The position numbers and the translations under genes were made by a program. A stretch of 16,611 bases of DNA, taken from positions 1 to 16,611 of the forward strand of contig CALEJX010000088.1 in the NCBI GenBank assembly GCA_937898375.1, given 5' to 3'. Each line of letters opens with the position of its first letter. The first letter of the stretch is position 1. The notes beneath the pieces are model-generated. The model was not told where the DNA came from, did not search any database, and saw only the letters and a list, made by a program, of their open reading frames with translations. The stretch is from an uncultured Ruminococcus sp. GTDB taxonomy: Bacteria > Bacillota > Clostridia > Oscillospirales > Ruminococcaceae. This document shows positions 1-6,657 of this stretch, one piece after another.

Positions 1-54
1 TCTGTTTTAATAGGGGTTGCGAATCCGTCTAAAATCGCTTTAATAGGTATTTAA
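1..54 (+). CDS. 3' end of an unidentified gene (partial)
   Basis: Frame 1 is open from the first base and ends at a TAA at 52-54, giving a C-terminal tail ending in ALIGI. The stop abuts a strong intrinsic terminator starting at 52, the usual layout for the end of a gene; the other two frames hit stops within the first 36 bases. Only 17 residues are visible, so no family can be assigned. The tail is hydrophobic, which would fit a buried strand or a membrane segment. Confidence 0.5.
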   Translation, partial: SVLIGVANPSKIALIGI

Positions 55-86
55 AGGGTCAATTTGTTTTGACCCTTTATTTTTTG
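52..86 (+). terminator. Intrinsic terminator of the upstream gene
   Basis: An 11-bp perfect inverted repeat (TAAAGGGTCAA at 52-62, TTGACCCTTTA at 69-79) with a 6-nt loop is followed by a run of T (80-85). It ends transcription entering from the left edge of the window. Confidence 0.9.
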
Positions 87-272
87 TATGGAGATGTATG
101 TGTGCGCATAATTGGGCGGAGAAGCTCATAAAATAATCATGCAGATATGGGGGACTGACGCTTGCAGGGCGGCAGTCCCTTTTAGGCTTTAAACGGCGTT
201 TTTTCGGGGGTTTTCGTGTTAAAATCGCTGAAAATCTCTGCGGCATGACGGTGCTGTTTGTAAGTTGTGCTA
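87..272. other. Intergenic region, one hairpin, no gene seen
   Basis: There is no ORF with a ribosome site here. A GC-rich hairpin at 151-179 (GGGACTG pairing with CAGTCCC, plus a CGC/GCG inner stem) is followed by TTTT at 180-183. It could be a second, weaker terminator on the plus strand. The remaining sequence up to the promoter at 273 shows nothing recognisable. Confidence 0.45.
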
Positions 273-301
273 TTGACATAAAAGGGGTTATAGTATATAA
301 T
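273..301 (+). promoter_or_regulatory. Consensus sigma-A promoter of the WG-repeat lipoprotein gene
   Basis: TTGACA at 273-278 and TATAAT at 296-301 are separated by exactly 17 bp. Transcription should start near 308, giving a leader of about 80 nt before the ATG at 389. Confidence 0.88.
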
Positions 302-388
302 AATCGTATGTGTAGATATTGCCCTGAAAAGATAAAAATAAAGAAAATGGGCAATAAGAAAGAAGCAGAAAATGATAGGAGGAAACTT

Positions 389-1699
389 ATGAACAAGATC
401 TTTTGTTCTGCACTGACAGCCGTTGTGGCAGGCGCTATGCTCACAGGCTGTGCAATGCCTTGGGAAAAGGGTGCTGATGACGACGCTGCCCCTGACGGTT
501 ATTCCTATACGGCTGACTCGAACTCAGAACAGAAACAGGCTTACCGCTGGCTCATTGAGCCGACTATAAGCGCCGACAATATCATTTCTTTTGACGGAAG
601 TCAGGTCGACCCTAACAACGAAAAGAACACGGCTTATGCAAACTATTCAGTTATCAGACAGAACGGCAAATACGGCATTATCGACTACAGCGGAAATATG
701 GTAGTGCCTGCGGAATATGATGATTACTACACCTGCTGGTGCGGCGAGGTCACGCTTTTCAATGTGATAAATGAGAAGAACGATGAGTATGATTACTGCA
801 GTATCGACAGCTCAAATCAGGTGGTATACTATGCGGCGGAACATCATGACAGCTCACCGAGATATTACTGGAACAGCGATGAGGGCAAGATCTATGTAAA
901 GGACGCTGACGAGTATTACGGCGAGGAATACACAGGCAAAAAGGCTGTTGTGGTATGTGAAGCTGACGTGGTAAAGAATGACAGCGGATATTATGACATC
1001 ACTCCTGTGAGCGAGCCGCTTTACGGACTTGCAAAAAAGGACAAGCTTATTCTCGATATGCAGTACACTGATTTCTATGCCCCTGCATACAAGGGAGCAG
1101 GACTTACCTGCATTGCCTTTGAGAATGATCAGGGCAAGTGGGGATATGTTGGTTCTGACGGCAAGACCATAATCGACTTCAAGTGTGACGGCGATATGAG
1201 CACATACTGCGGAAAGATAATAGATGACGAAATGGCAGTTCACCCTTATCTTTTCACAGACGATTATCTTCCTGTATCGATAAATTCTTCATATGGCTAT
1301 TATGACATAGACGGCAACTGCGTTGTTCAGCCGGGCGAGTTCGATCAGGCTAGACCTGTTCACAACGGCAAGGCGTGGGTAAGACAGTCGGGAAAATGGG
1401 GCGTTATCGCATTTGGCGACGAGCCTGTAGAGGAGGACTCATCTGAGGAGGAGACCACCACTACCACGACTACAACGAGCTACGCTACTACCACCACGAC
1501 TACTTCGGCTACAACCACAACAACTGCGGCTGCATCTGAGACAAAGAAAGCCACAGAGACTACTCCGTCTTTGACTCAGCCAAGCGAGACAACTGCGGTT
1601 TCCACAGACACTGAGCCTGTTGTTACAGACCCTCCTGTGACAGAGCCAGTTGACACTGATCCGCCTGCTCCTGACCCTGAGCCGACACCTGAACAATAA
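389..1699 (+). CDS. WG-repeat lipoprotein with Thr/Pro-rich C-terminal tail
   Basis: The product has 436 residues. A longer ORF opens at 245, but that start lies upstream of the promoter; the ATG at 389 has an AGGAGGAAA ribosome site at 377-385 and begins a textbook lipoprotein signal (positive MNK, hydrophobic stretch, lipobox LTGC with the lipidated Cys at residue 21). The mature part holds degenerate WG repeats, such as GKYGIIDYSG (93-102), GKWGYVGSDGK (249-259), a third around 301-315 and GKWGVIAFG (335-343). Repeats of this type form beta-rich extracellular modules of unknown ligand. From about residue 353 the chain becomes a Thr-rich, then Thr/Pro/Asp-rich tail to the end, resembling the linkers of surface proteins in gut clostridia, but here nothing follows it. 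It is probably anchored in the outer leaflet of the cell membrane; its function is unknown. It is monocistronic, between its own promoter and terminator. Confidence 0.88.
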   Translation: MNKIFCSALTAVVAGAMLTGCAMPWEKGADDDAAPDGYSYTADSNSEQKQAYRWLIEPTISADNIISFDGSQVDPNNEKNTAYANYSVIRQNGKYGIIDYSGNMVVPAEYDDYYTCWCGEVTLFNVINEKNDEYDYCSIDSSNQVVYYAAEHHDSSPRYYWNSDEGKIYVKDADEYYGEEYTGKKAVVVCEADVVKNDSGYYDITPVSEPLYGLAKKDKLILDMQYTDFYAPAYKGAGLTCIAFENDQGKWGYVGSDGKTIIDFKCDGDMSTYCGKIIDDEMAVHPYLFTDDYLPVSINSSYGYYDIDGNCVVQPGEFDQARPVHNGKAWVRQSGKWGVIAFGDEPVEEDSSEEETTTTTTTTSYATTTTTTSATTTTTAAASETKKATETTPSLTQPSETTAVSTDTEPVVTDPPVTEPVDTDPPAPDPEPTPEQ

Positions 1700-1709
1700 T
1701 ACAAAGACA

Positions 1710-1745
1710 AACGGCGTTATCCCATATTGGGATACGCCGTTTTTT
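1710..1745 (+). terminator. Intrinsic terminator of the WG lipoprotein gene
   Basis: The AACGGCGT arm pairs with ACGCCGTT and the inner ATCCC pairs with GGGAT, with one bulged T, followed by a T run to 1745. It begins 10 bp after the stop codon. Confidence 0.92.
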
Positions 1746-1792
1746 GGTGCATGAATATGTGCGGATAACGAACAGAAGTGCATAAGCGAAAC

Positions 1793-1816
1793 GGGCGAAC
1801 AGTGTTCGCCCCTACC
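1793..1816 (+). repeat. Short palindromic interspersed repeat, copy 1
   Basis: GGGCGAAC (1793-1800) and GTTCGCCC (1804-1811) form an 8-bp perfect stem with a 3-nt loop, followed by CTACC. The same unit recurs at 3440, 9815 (opposite strand) and 9972. It lies in the gap between the WG lipoprotein terminator and the LCP terminator. Confidence 0.85.
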
Positions 1817-1840
1817 CTGTGACCGCTTGTTTTCCCACAC

Positions 1841-1868
1841 AAAAAAGCCCTGCCGAAGCAGAGCTTTT
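1841..1868 (-). terminator. Intrinsic terminator of the LCP gene
   Basis: Read on the minus strand, AAGCTCTGC, a UUCG loop and GCAGGGCTT form a stable hairpin ending in TTTTTT. It starts a few bases after the LCP stop codon. The A/T runs on both sides mean it could also stop plus-strand transcription. Confidence 0.9.
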
Positions 1869-1872
1869 CTTT

Positions 1873-3309
1873 TTATTGGTTATAGATCTCTTTTCTGAGA
1901 AGCGCTTTGCAGGCTTCAAAATCGACGTCAAGAATTGATTGACCGTCATATGATGTGCCATAAGAATAGGAATTATCATCGGGTATTCTCAGGGACTTTA
2001 TCTCATAGTTCATAGAGAATATTGCCTTATAGGTAAGAGCAAAAAGCTGTGTCTGTGACATATTGGTGGTAAGATGTGACATTGAAGCTCTTGCAAACTT
2101 GTCAATAGTCAGTGGGTCTGAGCTTTTCGCCTTTTCGATTATCTTTGTGATAACAGTTCTCTGACGCTCTGTTCGCTCAAAATCTGCGTTGCCCACATAT
2201 CTAAGTCTTGCATAGGCAAGCGCCTGATTGCCGTTCACATGGAGATTCTTTCCACCCTTATCGAGATAGTCTGTACCCTTTTCGTTGCCAAGAAGCTTGT
2301 TCTGCTCTGCCATTGGCGGCTTCATGCCCTCGGCTTCTTCATCGGAAATATCAAGCTCGATTCCGCCAACTGCGTCAACGATATCAACGAATGACAGGAA
2401 GTCGATATAAACATAATCGTCAACGGCGATATCAAAGTTATACTCTATGGTATCCATAAGAAGCTCTGCACCGCCGTAAACATACGCCGCATTGAGCTTC
2501 GACCATGTGTCTATATCGTTTCCGTCAGCGTCAACGCCCTTGATATTAACATACATATCACGCATGAAAGAGGTCATTGTTATCTCTTTTGTGGTGCTGT
2601 TAATGGAGAGAAGTATCATGGAGTCCGTTCTTCCACGCTCGTCAGCGTTTCTTGTGTCAGAGCCTATGAGCAGGATATTTCGCACATCAGAGCTGTTCAT
2701 GGAAGCGCCTGTGTTCGTTCGCTGACCTCTGTCCACCTTGTTCACCATGCCTATGTATCGCCATATAAGCACGTTCGCCAATATGAAAACCACCAACAGT
2801 ATGATGATAAGCACCTTGAAAAAGGTCTTTATAGGGTGTCTTTTTTTATTTTCCACTTTGTTTTTACCTTTTTTGTTTGTCTGACCGTTACGGCTTTTAT
2901 TGTTTTTGCCAAATTGCAGGTCATTATTTTGTCTTGGGGCTGAGGTCTTTTTGCTTTTTGACGACTTAGCCGACCTGCCCTGATTGCTCTGTCTATTCTG
3001 CGGACGTGAAGTTTGCCTGCTCTGTGTCTGCCGTCTTGGAGCGCTTTCTCTGTACGAGCCTGAGTAGTCTGATGATGAGCGGCTTCCCTGCCCGTATGGC
3101 TGAGCTGTACCCTGTGTGTAATCATCAGAGTAGCCCTCGTCATAGTAATCGTCAAAGTCGCTTACTCCCTCGTCTATTTGCTGAACACGCTGACCGCCTG
3201 CACCGCTTATGCGGTTGAACTCGTCAAGCTGTCGCTGATATTCCTGTTCGTAGTAGTCCTGAGGCTTATTATCGTTTGTGTAGTTTTGTTGTCTGTCTTT
3301 ATTAGCCAC
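1873..3309 (-). CDS. LytR-CpsA-Psr (LCP) family wall-polymer ligase
   Basis: LCP enzymes transfer lipid-linked glycopolymers (teichoic acids, capsule, other wall glycans) onto peptidoglycan outside the membrane. The 478-residue product has a long cytoplasmic N-terminus (1-160) rich in Gln, Tyr, Ser and Asn that changes from acidic (45-65) to basic (90-160), one membrane segment (about 163-185), then the LCP domain. Conserved residues are visible: GSDTR (216-220), GRTDS (226-230), the SFMRD stretch with R250 and D251, ARLR (367-370) and FERTERQR (377-384). These match the pyrophosphate-binding Arg/Asp set of the family. The start is a GTG at 3309, not ATG, chosen because GGAGGTG lies 7 nt upstream and no in-frame ATG is near. 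It has its own consensus promoter and terminator. Which polymer it attaches cannot be read from the sequence. Confidence 0.93.
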   Translation of the reverse strand: MANKDRQQNYTNDNKPQDYYEQEYQRQLDEFNRISGAGGQRVQQIDEGVSDFDDYYDEGYSDDYTQGTAQPYGQGSRSSSDYSGSYRESAPRRQTQSRQTSRPQNRQSNQGRSAKSSKSKKTSAPRQNNDLQFGKNNKSRNGQTNKKGKNKVENKKRHPIKTFFKVLIIILLVVFILANVLIWRYIGMVNKVDRGQRTNTGASMNSSDVRNILLIGSDTRNADERGRTDSMILLSINSTTKEITMTSFMRDMYVNIKGVDADGNDIDTWSKLNAAYVYGGAELLMDTIEYNFDIAVDDYVYIDFLSFVDIVDAVGGIELDISDEEAEGMKPPMAEQNKLLGNEKGTDYLDKGGKNLHVNGNQALAYARLRYVGNADFERTERQRTVITKIIEKAKSSDPLTIDKFARASMSHLTTNMSQTQLFALTYKAIFSMNYEIKSLRIPDDNSYSYGTSYDGQSILDVDFEACKALLRKEIYNQ

Positions 3310-3316
3310 CTGACCG

Positions 3317-3323
3317 CACCTCC
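3317..3323 (-). promoter_or_regulatory. Ribosome-binding site fixing the GTG start of the LCP gene
   Basis: GGAGGTG on the minus strand sits 7 nt before the GTG at 3307-3309, optimal spacing, and supports the non-ATG start. Confidence 0.85.
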
Positions 3324-3344
3324 GTTCATTTTTACAATATCAAT

Positions 3345-3373
3345 ATTATAGTACATATCAGGCTTATTGTCAA
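3345..3373 (-). promoter_or_regulatory. Consensus sigma-A promoter of the LCP gene
   Basis: On the minus strand TTGACA (3373-3368) and TATAAT (3350-3345) are separated by 17 bp, a perfect match to consensus at both hexamers. The leader is about 30 nt. Confidence 0.9.
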
Positions 3374-3379
3374 TGACAG

Positions 3380-3412
3380 AAAAAAGGCGGAGCTTTTTCC
3401 AGCGTCCGCCTT
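3380..3412 (-). terminator. Intrinsic terminator of the metal-ATPase operon
   Basis: On the minus strand AAGGCGGA and TCCGCCTT, with an inner GCT/AGC pairing, form a hairpin followed by a T run (the A run at 3380-3385 on the plus strand). It insulates the ATPase operon from the LCP promoter, which begins 7 bp further on. Confidence 0.87.
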
Positions 3413-3439
3413 GTTATTTTTACGTTGTTGTGGATAAGC

Positions 3440-3463
3440 GGGCGAACACTATTCGCCCCTACA
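3440..3463 (+). repeat. Short palindromic interspersed repeat, copy 2
   Basis: GGGCGAA (3440-3446) and TTCGCCC (3452-3458) form a 7-bp stem followed by CTAC, the same unit and orientation as the copy at 1793. Together the two copies bracket the LCP gene. This one lies between the ATPase stop codon and the operon terminator, so it would be part of that transcript. Confidence 0.82.
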
Positions 3464-3507
3464 AGCAAATGCCATATTTATGCGCATTTGCAGGTCTGCA
3501 CATAGCT

Positions 3508-5841
3508 TTATTTTATTCTGCTGCTTCTAAGGGCGTTGAGGATAGCTATAACAGCTACGCCAACGTCTGCAAAAACTGCAAGCCACATTCCTGCAAGTCC
3601 CAATGCACCAAAGATAAGCACAAGGGCTTTTACGCCGAGGGCAAAGATTATATTCTCTCTTACTATTGTCATAGTCTTTCTTGATATCTTTACTGCGTCT
3701 GCTATGCTTGACGGGTCGTCGTTCATAAGCACAACGTCTGCGGCTTCAATTGCGATATCTGAGCCTAAGCCGCCCATTGCGATACCGATATCGGCTCTTG
3801 CGATAACAGGTGCATCGTTTATTCCGTCGCCTGCGAATGCAACAAGTCTGCGGTCTGGGTCTTTTATGAGCTGTTCTACCTTTTCTACTTTGTTCTCAGG
3901 GAGAAGCTCGCTGAAGAATGTTTTTATGCCGACTTTCTTTGCCACCTTTTCGGCGGTATCTTTCTTATCGCCTGTGAGGAGGACAGTTTCGACCCCAAGC
4001 TCTCTAAGTCTTGAAACGGCTGTGGCAGAAGTTTCTTTTATCTCGTCGCCGAGGAGTATCTCGCCTATAAACTTGCCGTCAAGAGCAACATAAACTGCAG
4101 TTGCGGAGTCCTCTGAACTTTGTGCGGCAATGCTATTTGTTTCAAGAAGCGCTTTCTTTCCGCAAAGTATCTCTTTGCCGTCAAGCTTTGCTCTTACGCC
4201 GTTTCCTGCTATCTCTTCAACATCGGAAAGTCTTGCGCCGTCTATTTCCTTGCCGTATCTCTGCACTATGGAGATACCGATAGGGTGAGTTGACATACTT
4301 TCTGCATATGCGGCGGCTTCAAGGAGGATATCCTGTGAAACGCCCTGTGGGTTTACGCTAAGGACAGTGAACTTGCCCTTTGTGAGCGTGCCTGTTTTAT
4401 CAACTGCGAGAGTTTTGCACTGCGCCATTGTTTCGAGGTTTTTTGCACCCTTGATAAGGATACCCTTTTTAGATGCTCCGCCGATTCCTGCGAAGAATGA
4501 GAGGGGTACTGAGATAACAAGTGCGCATGGGCAGGATATTACAAGGAACAGAAGTCCTCTGTAGAGCCATTTTGAGAACTGGTCAAAGCCAAGAATGAAG
4601 CTTGGGATAAACACGAGAGCAAGTGCGGCGAAAACTACCGCAGGGGTATAAACTCTTGCAAAACGTGTGATGAACTTTTCTGTCTTGGCTTTTCTTTCGC
4701 TGGAGTTTTGCACCATATCAAGTATCTTTGACACTGCGGACTCGTGGAAAGTATTTGTAACTCGAACTTTGAGAAGTCCCCTCAGGTTCGTTGAGCCGCT
4801 GAGAACGATGTCTCCTGCTTTGACCTCGACAGGAAGAAACTCGCCTGTGAGAGCTGATGTATCAAGCTCAGATTCGCCCTCTGTAACAACGCCGTCAAGA
4901 GGTATCCTGTCGCCTGTTTTTACTGCGATTATCTCGTCTTTTAGGATATCCTCCGGAGGAAGCTCATATGTTTTGCCGTTTCTTACAACTGTTACGGACT
5001 CAGGCTTAAGCTCCATAAGCTTTGTGATAGATTTTCTTGACTTCTCTACTGCAATAGTCTGGAAAAGCTCACCAACCTGGAAGAAAAGCATAACGGCTGT
5101 GCCCTCACGGAAGTCTTTAAGTGCGAATGCGCCCACAGTTGCGATAGTCATGAGCAGTGATTCGTCAAAAGCTTCGCCTTTTACAAGGTTTCTTACGGCG
5201 GCGATAACAACGTCAAGACCTGCGATAAGGTAAGCGACTATTGCAAGACCTGCGCTGAGATACTCGCAGACTTTGCCGCTTCCAAGCTTATCCAAAAGCA
5301 TTGAAGCGATAAAGAACACGATAGCCACAGAAAGCTTGACTATCTCGCCCTTATGGTCGTTTACAGACTCAGTTTCGGCTGTCTGAGTGCCATAATCCTT
5401 GACAGTAACGTCAGGCTCAATCTGGTGGACAGTATCTTCTATCATGATACGCAGGTCAGGGTTAGAGCCGTCTGTTTTGACAGTGAGCTTTTTGCTGATA
5501 AAATCAACATTTGATGAGATAACGCCTGAAAGCTCGCCCACACGATTTGCTATCTTTTCGCCGCAGTTAGGACAATCCAGGTCTTCAAGCTTCAGATAGA
5601 TAGTTCTCTCAGCAGAAGTGCTAAGCTCTTTAACGTCAACGTCAGGCTCGAGCTTATGGACAACATTTTCTATCTCGGTGAGAAGTGCGTTTTTATCCCC
5701 CTCGAACTTAACAGTAAGCTTTTTATTGATAAAATCAAGGTTAGAGCTTTTAACGCCCGAAAGCTCGCCCACACGTTTCTCGATCTTTTCCGCACAATGA
5801 GGACAATCGAGTTCTTTAAGAAGCAAAGTCATTTTACTCAT
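3508..5841 (-). CDS. cadA: Zn/Cd/Pb-exporting P1B-type ATPase with two HMA domains
   Basis: The 777-residue product pumps divalent soft metals out of the cytoplasm using ATP. Two N-terminal heavy-metal-associated domains carry CPHC (13-16) and CPNC (90-93); they are near copies of each other and look like an internal tandem duplication. Then follow membrane helices, the actuator TGE (332-334), the metal-site CPC (437-439), the phosphorylation motif DKTGT (481-485, D481 being the phosphate acceptor), the HP motif (519-520) and GDGIND (671-676). The last helices contain K738 and ADVGV with D759, the Lys/Asp pair typical of the Zn/Cd/Pb (P1B-2) branch, not copper pumps. The start at 5841 has AGGAG 8 nt upstream. 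The gene follows the CadC-like repressor by 40 bp and shares its promoter, which supports metal-induced expression. Selectivity among Zn, Cd and Pb cannot be settled from sequence. Confidence 0.94.
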   Translation of the reverse strand: MSKMTLLLKELDCPHCAEKIEKRVGELSGVKSSNLDFINKKLTVKFEGDKNALLTEIENVVHKLEPDVDVKELSTSAERTIYLKLEDLDCPNCGEKIANRVGELSGVISSNVDFISKKLTVKTDGSNPDLRIMIEDTVHQIEPDVTVKDYGTQTAETESVNDHKGEIVKLSVAIVFFIASMLLDKLGSGKVCEYLSAGLAIVAYLIAGLDVVIAAVRNLVKGEAFDESLLMTIATVGAFALKDFREGTAVMLFFQVGELFQTIAVEKSRKSITKLMELKPESVTVVRNGKTYELPPEDILKDEIIAVKTGDRIPLDGVVTEGESELDTSALTGEFLPVEVKAGDIVLSGSTNLRGLLKVRVTNTFHESAVSKILDMVQNSSERKAKTEKFITRFARVYTPAVVFAALALVFIPSFILGFDQFSKWLYRGLLFLVISCPCALVISVPLSFFAGIGGASKKGILIKGAKNLETMAQCKTLAVDKTGTLTKGKFTVLSVNPQGVSQDILLEAAAYAESMSTHPIGISIVQRYGKEIDGARLSDVEEIAGNGVRAKLDGKEILCGKKALLETNSIAAQSSEDSATAVYVALDGKFIGEILLGDEIKETSATAVSRLRELGVETVLLTGDKKDTAEKVAKKVGIKTFFSELLPENKVEKVEQLIKDPDRRLVAFAGDGINDAPVIARADIGIAMGGLGSDIAIEAADVVLMNDDPSSIADAVKISRKTMTIVRENIIFALGVKALVLIFGALGLAGMWLAVFADVGVAVIAILNALRSSRIK

Positions 5842-5881
5842 TTCACATTCTCCTTATACTACAAAAATCAGATCACACAAA

Positions 5882-6247
5882 TTACTCGCTGATATGCTCG
5901 ATACCCATATTGAGTATGATAGCAACGTGTTCATCGGAAACTGAATAATAGACTGTTTTTCCCTCACGTCTATACTTCACAAGTCTAGCCTGCTTCAGCA
6001 CTCTCAGCTGATGTGATATAGCTGACTGTGACATTTCCAGCAGCTCTGCGATATCACACACGCACATTTCGTCTTTTATAAGGGTAAAGAGTATTTTCAC
6101 TCTTGTTTGGTCGCCGAGGACTTTGAAAAGCTCTGCCACGTCATAGATCTCCTCCTCGACAGGCAATGTTTTCTCTATTTCCTCAACTTTCTCTATATTC
6201 TTTCCTCCGCACTGTTTATGCTCATGCTTTAATGTATTCTCGCTCAT
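5882..6247 (-). CDS. cadC: ArsR/SmtB-family metal-sensing repressor, CadC-like
   Basis: The 121-residue winged-helix repressor should leave its operator when metal binds, switching on the downstream ATPase. The DNA-binding core is clear: ELFKVLGDQTRVKIL (39-53), a recognition region with MSQSAISHQLRVLKQ (72-86), and a wing around 91-103. Two metal sites seem possible. C62 and C64 in EMCVCD, together with C13, H8 and H10 of the N-terminal arm, resemble the alpha3N site of CadC, although CadC has two Cys in its arm and only one is seen here. D105, H107, H118 and E121 near the C-terminus fit the alpha5 zinc site at the dimer interface. An AAGGAG ribosome site lies about 12 nt before the ATG. It is first in the operon, with a palindromic operator upstream, so it probably represses itself as well. 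Confidence 0.93.
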   Translation of the reverse strand: MSENTLKHEHKQCGGKNIEKVEEIEKTLPVEEEIYDVAELFKVLGDQTRVKILFTLIKDEMCVCDIAELLEMSQSAISHQLRVLKQARLVKYRREGKTVYYSVSDEHVAIILNMGIEHISE

Positions 6248-6309
6248 TTATTTTCGCTCTCCTTTTTATTATTGTCTTATTATGTTCGCTATGGTTTATT
6301 TCAATTCAT

Positions 6310-6331
6310 CATATGAATAACTGTTCATATG
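6310..6331 (-). promoter_or_regulatory. Probable CadC-type operator
   Basis: CATATGAA (6310-6317) and TTCATATG (6324-6331) form a perfect 8-bp inverted repeat with a 6-nt spacer, in the style of ArsR/SmtB operators (TGAA...TTCA cores). It overlaps a second palindrome, ATTCAT-CAT-ATGAAT at 6304-6318. It covers the predicted transcription start, immediately downstream of the -10 box, so bound repressor would block the promoter. Confidence 0.82.
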
Positions 6332-6334
6332 TTT

Positions 6335-6362
6335 ATTATATCATATATTCATGTTTTGTCAA
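6335..6362 (-). promoter_or_regulatory. Promoter of the cadC-cadA operon
   Basis: On the minus strand TTGACA (6362-6357) and TATAAT (6340-6335) are separated by 16 bp. The predicted start near 6328 falls inside the palindromic operator. The leader is about 80 nt. Confidence 0.88.
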
Positions 6363-6431
6363 GGGGGTTTTGAATTTTTTTTATTTTGGCTACATTGAAC
6401 AAACTGTATTGACATGGCAGTGACTATAATA

Positions 6432-6586
6432 TAGAAGAAAGCCGTCCTGATCTCTCAGAACGGCTTTCAAAGCAATGGTTATTTGGCAGGCGTGGCGTTC
6501 TCCTGCATCTCTCGGGTTTCCCCTGTCGGTACCAGCGGCGTGTGGATGCCACGAAATTTTCCACCTCAAATAACCCTCTTATCTTA
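6432..6586 (-). ncRNA. Putative structured small RNA of unknown class
   Basis: A transcription unit without any ORF: consensus promoter at 6592-6619, terminator at 6437-6468, predicted RNA about 155 nt. Between them GGTTATTTG and CAAATAACC (plus-strand 6477-6485 and 6567-6575) form a perfect 9-bp closing stem around about 80 nt. Inside, CGTGGC can pair with GCCACG, and a GGG-GAAA-CCC tetraloop hairpin is visible. The architecture (closing stem, then terminator) fits either a free small RNA or a riboswitch-like attenuator leading into the cadC operon, whose own promoter lies about 75 bp downstream. I could not match it to SRP RNA, tmRNA, RNase P RNA or a riboswitch I know; a 6S-like RNA is possible but unproven. 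Confidence 0.62.
6437..6468 (-). terminator. Intrinsic terminator of the small RNA unit
   Basis: On the minus strand GAAAGCCGTTCTGA, a GAGA loop and TCAGGACGGCTTTC form a 14-bp stem with one G-U pair, followed by a short pyrimidine-rich tail. The U tract is weaker than at the other terminators in the window. Confidence 0.82.
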
Positions 6587-6591
6587 TTCAT

Positions 6592-6619
6592 ATTATAGCA
6601 CTTTCCGCTGATTTGTCAA
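6592..6619 (-). promoter_or_regulatory. Consensus promoter of the small RNA unit
   Basis: On the minus strand TTGACA (6619-6614) and TATAAT (6597-6592) are separated by 16 bp, with a predicted start near 6585. No start codon with a ribosome site follows before the terminator. Confidence 0.85.
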
Positions 6620-6657
6620 TGACTTTATTATGATGCACTTTTGGCTATAGGTCGGTG

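Noticed and set aside
13..27. tRNA T-arm-like sequence GGTTGCGAATCC near the left edge
   Set aside because: The loop has an extra base compared with GGTTCGAATCC, no acceptor stem or CCA end follows, and the same bases form the end of an open reading frame before a terminator.
245..388. N-terminal extension of the WG lipoprotein ORF from ATG 245
   Set aside because: It begins upstream of the promoter at 273-301, has no ribosome site, and would bury the lipoprotein signal; the ATG at 389 has AGGAGG and a proper signal peptide.
1439..1840. 133-residue minus-strand ORF rich in Ser, Arg and Cys
   Set aside because: It is the antisense of the Thr-codon tract and runs through two terminators; composition is explained by the ACN repeats on the other strand.
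1793..3463. CRISPR-like array from the repeated palindromes
   Set aside because: Copies are 1.6 kb apart with a gene between them, not regularly spaced direct repeats with short spacers.
3508..5841. Copper-type P1B ATPase
   Set aside because: The CPC motif is shared, but the C-terminal helices carry the Lys/Asp pair (K738, D759) of the Zn/Cd/Pb group, and the partner regulator is CadC-like, not CopY- or CsoR-like.
6409..6430. Plus-strand TTGACA followed by TATAAT
   Set aside because: The two boxes are only 10 bp apart, too close to work as one sigma-70-type promoter.
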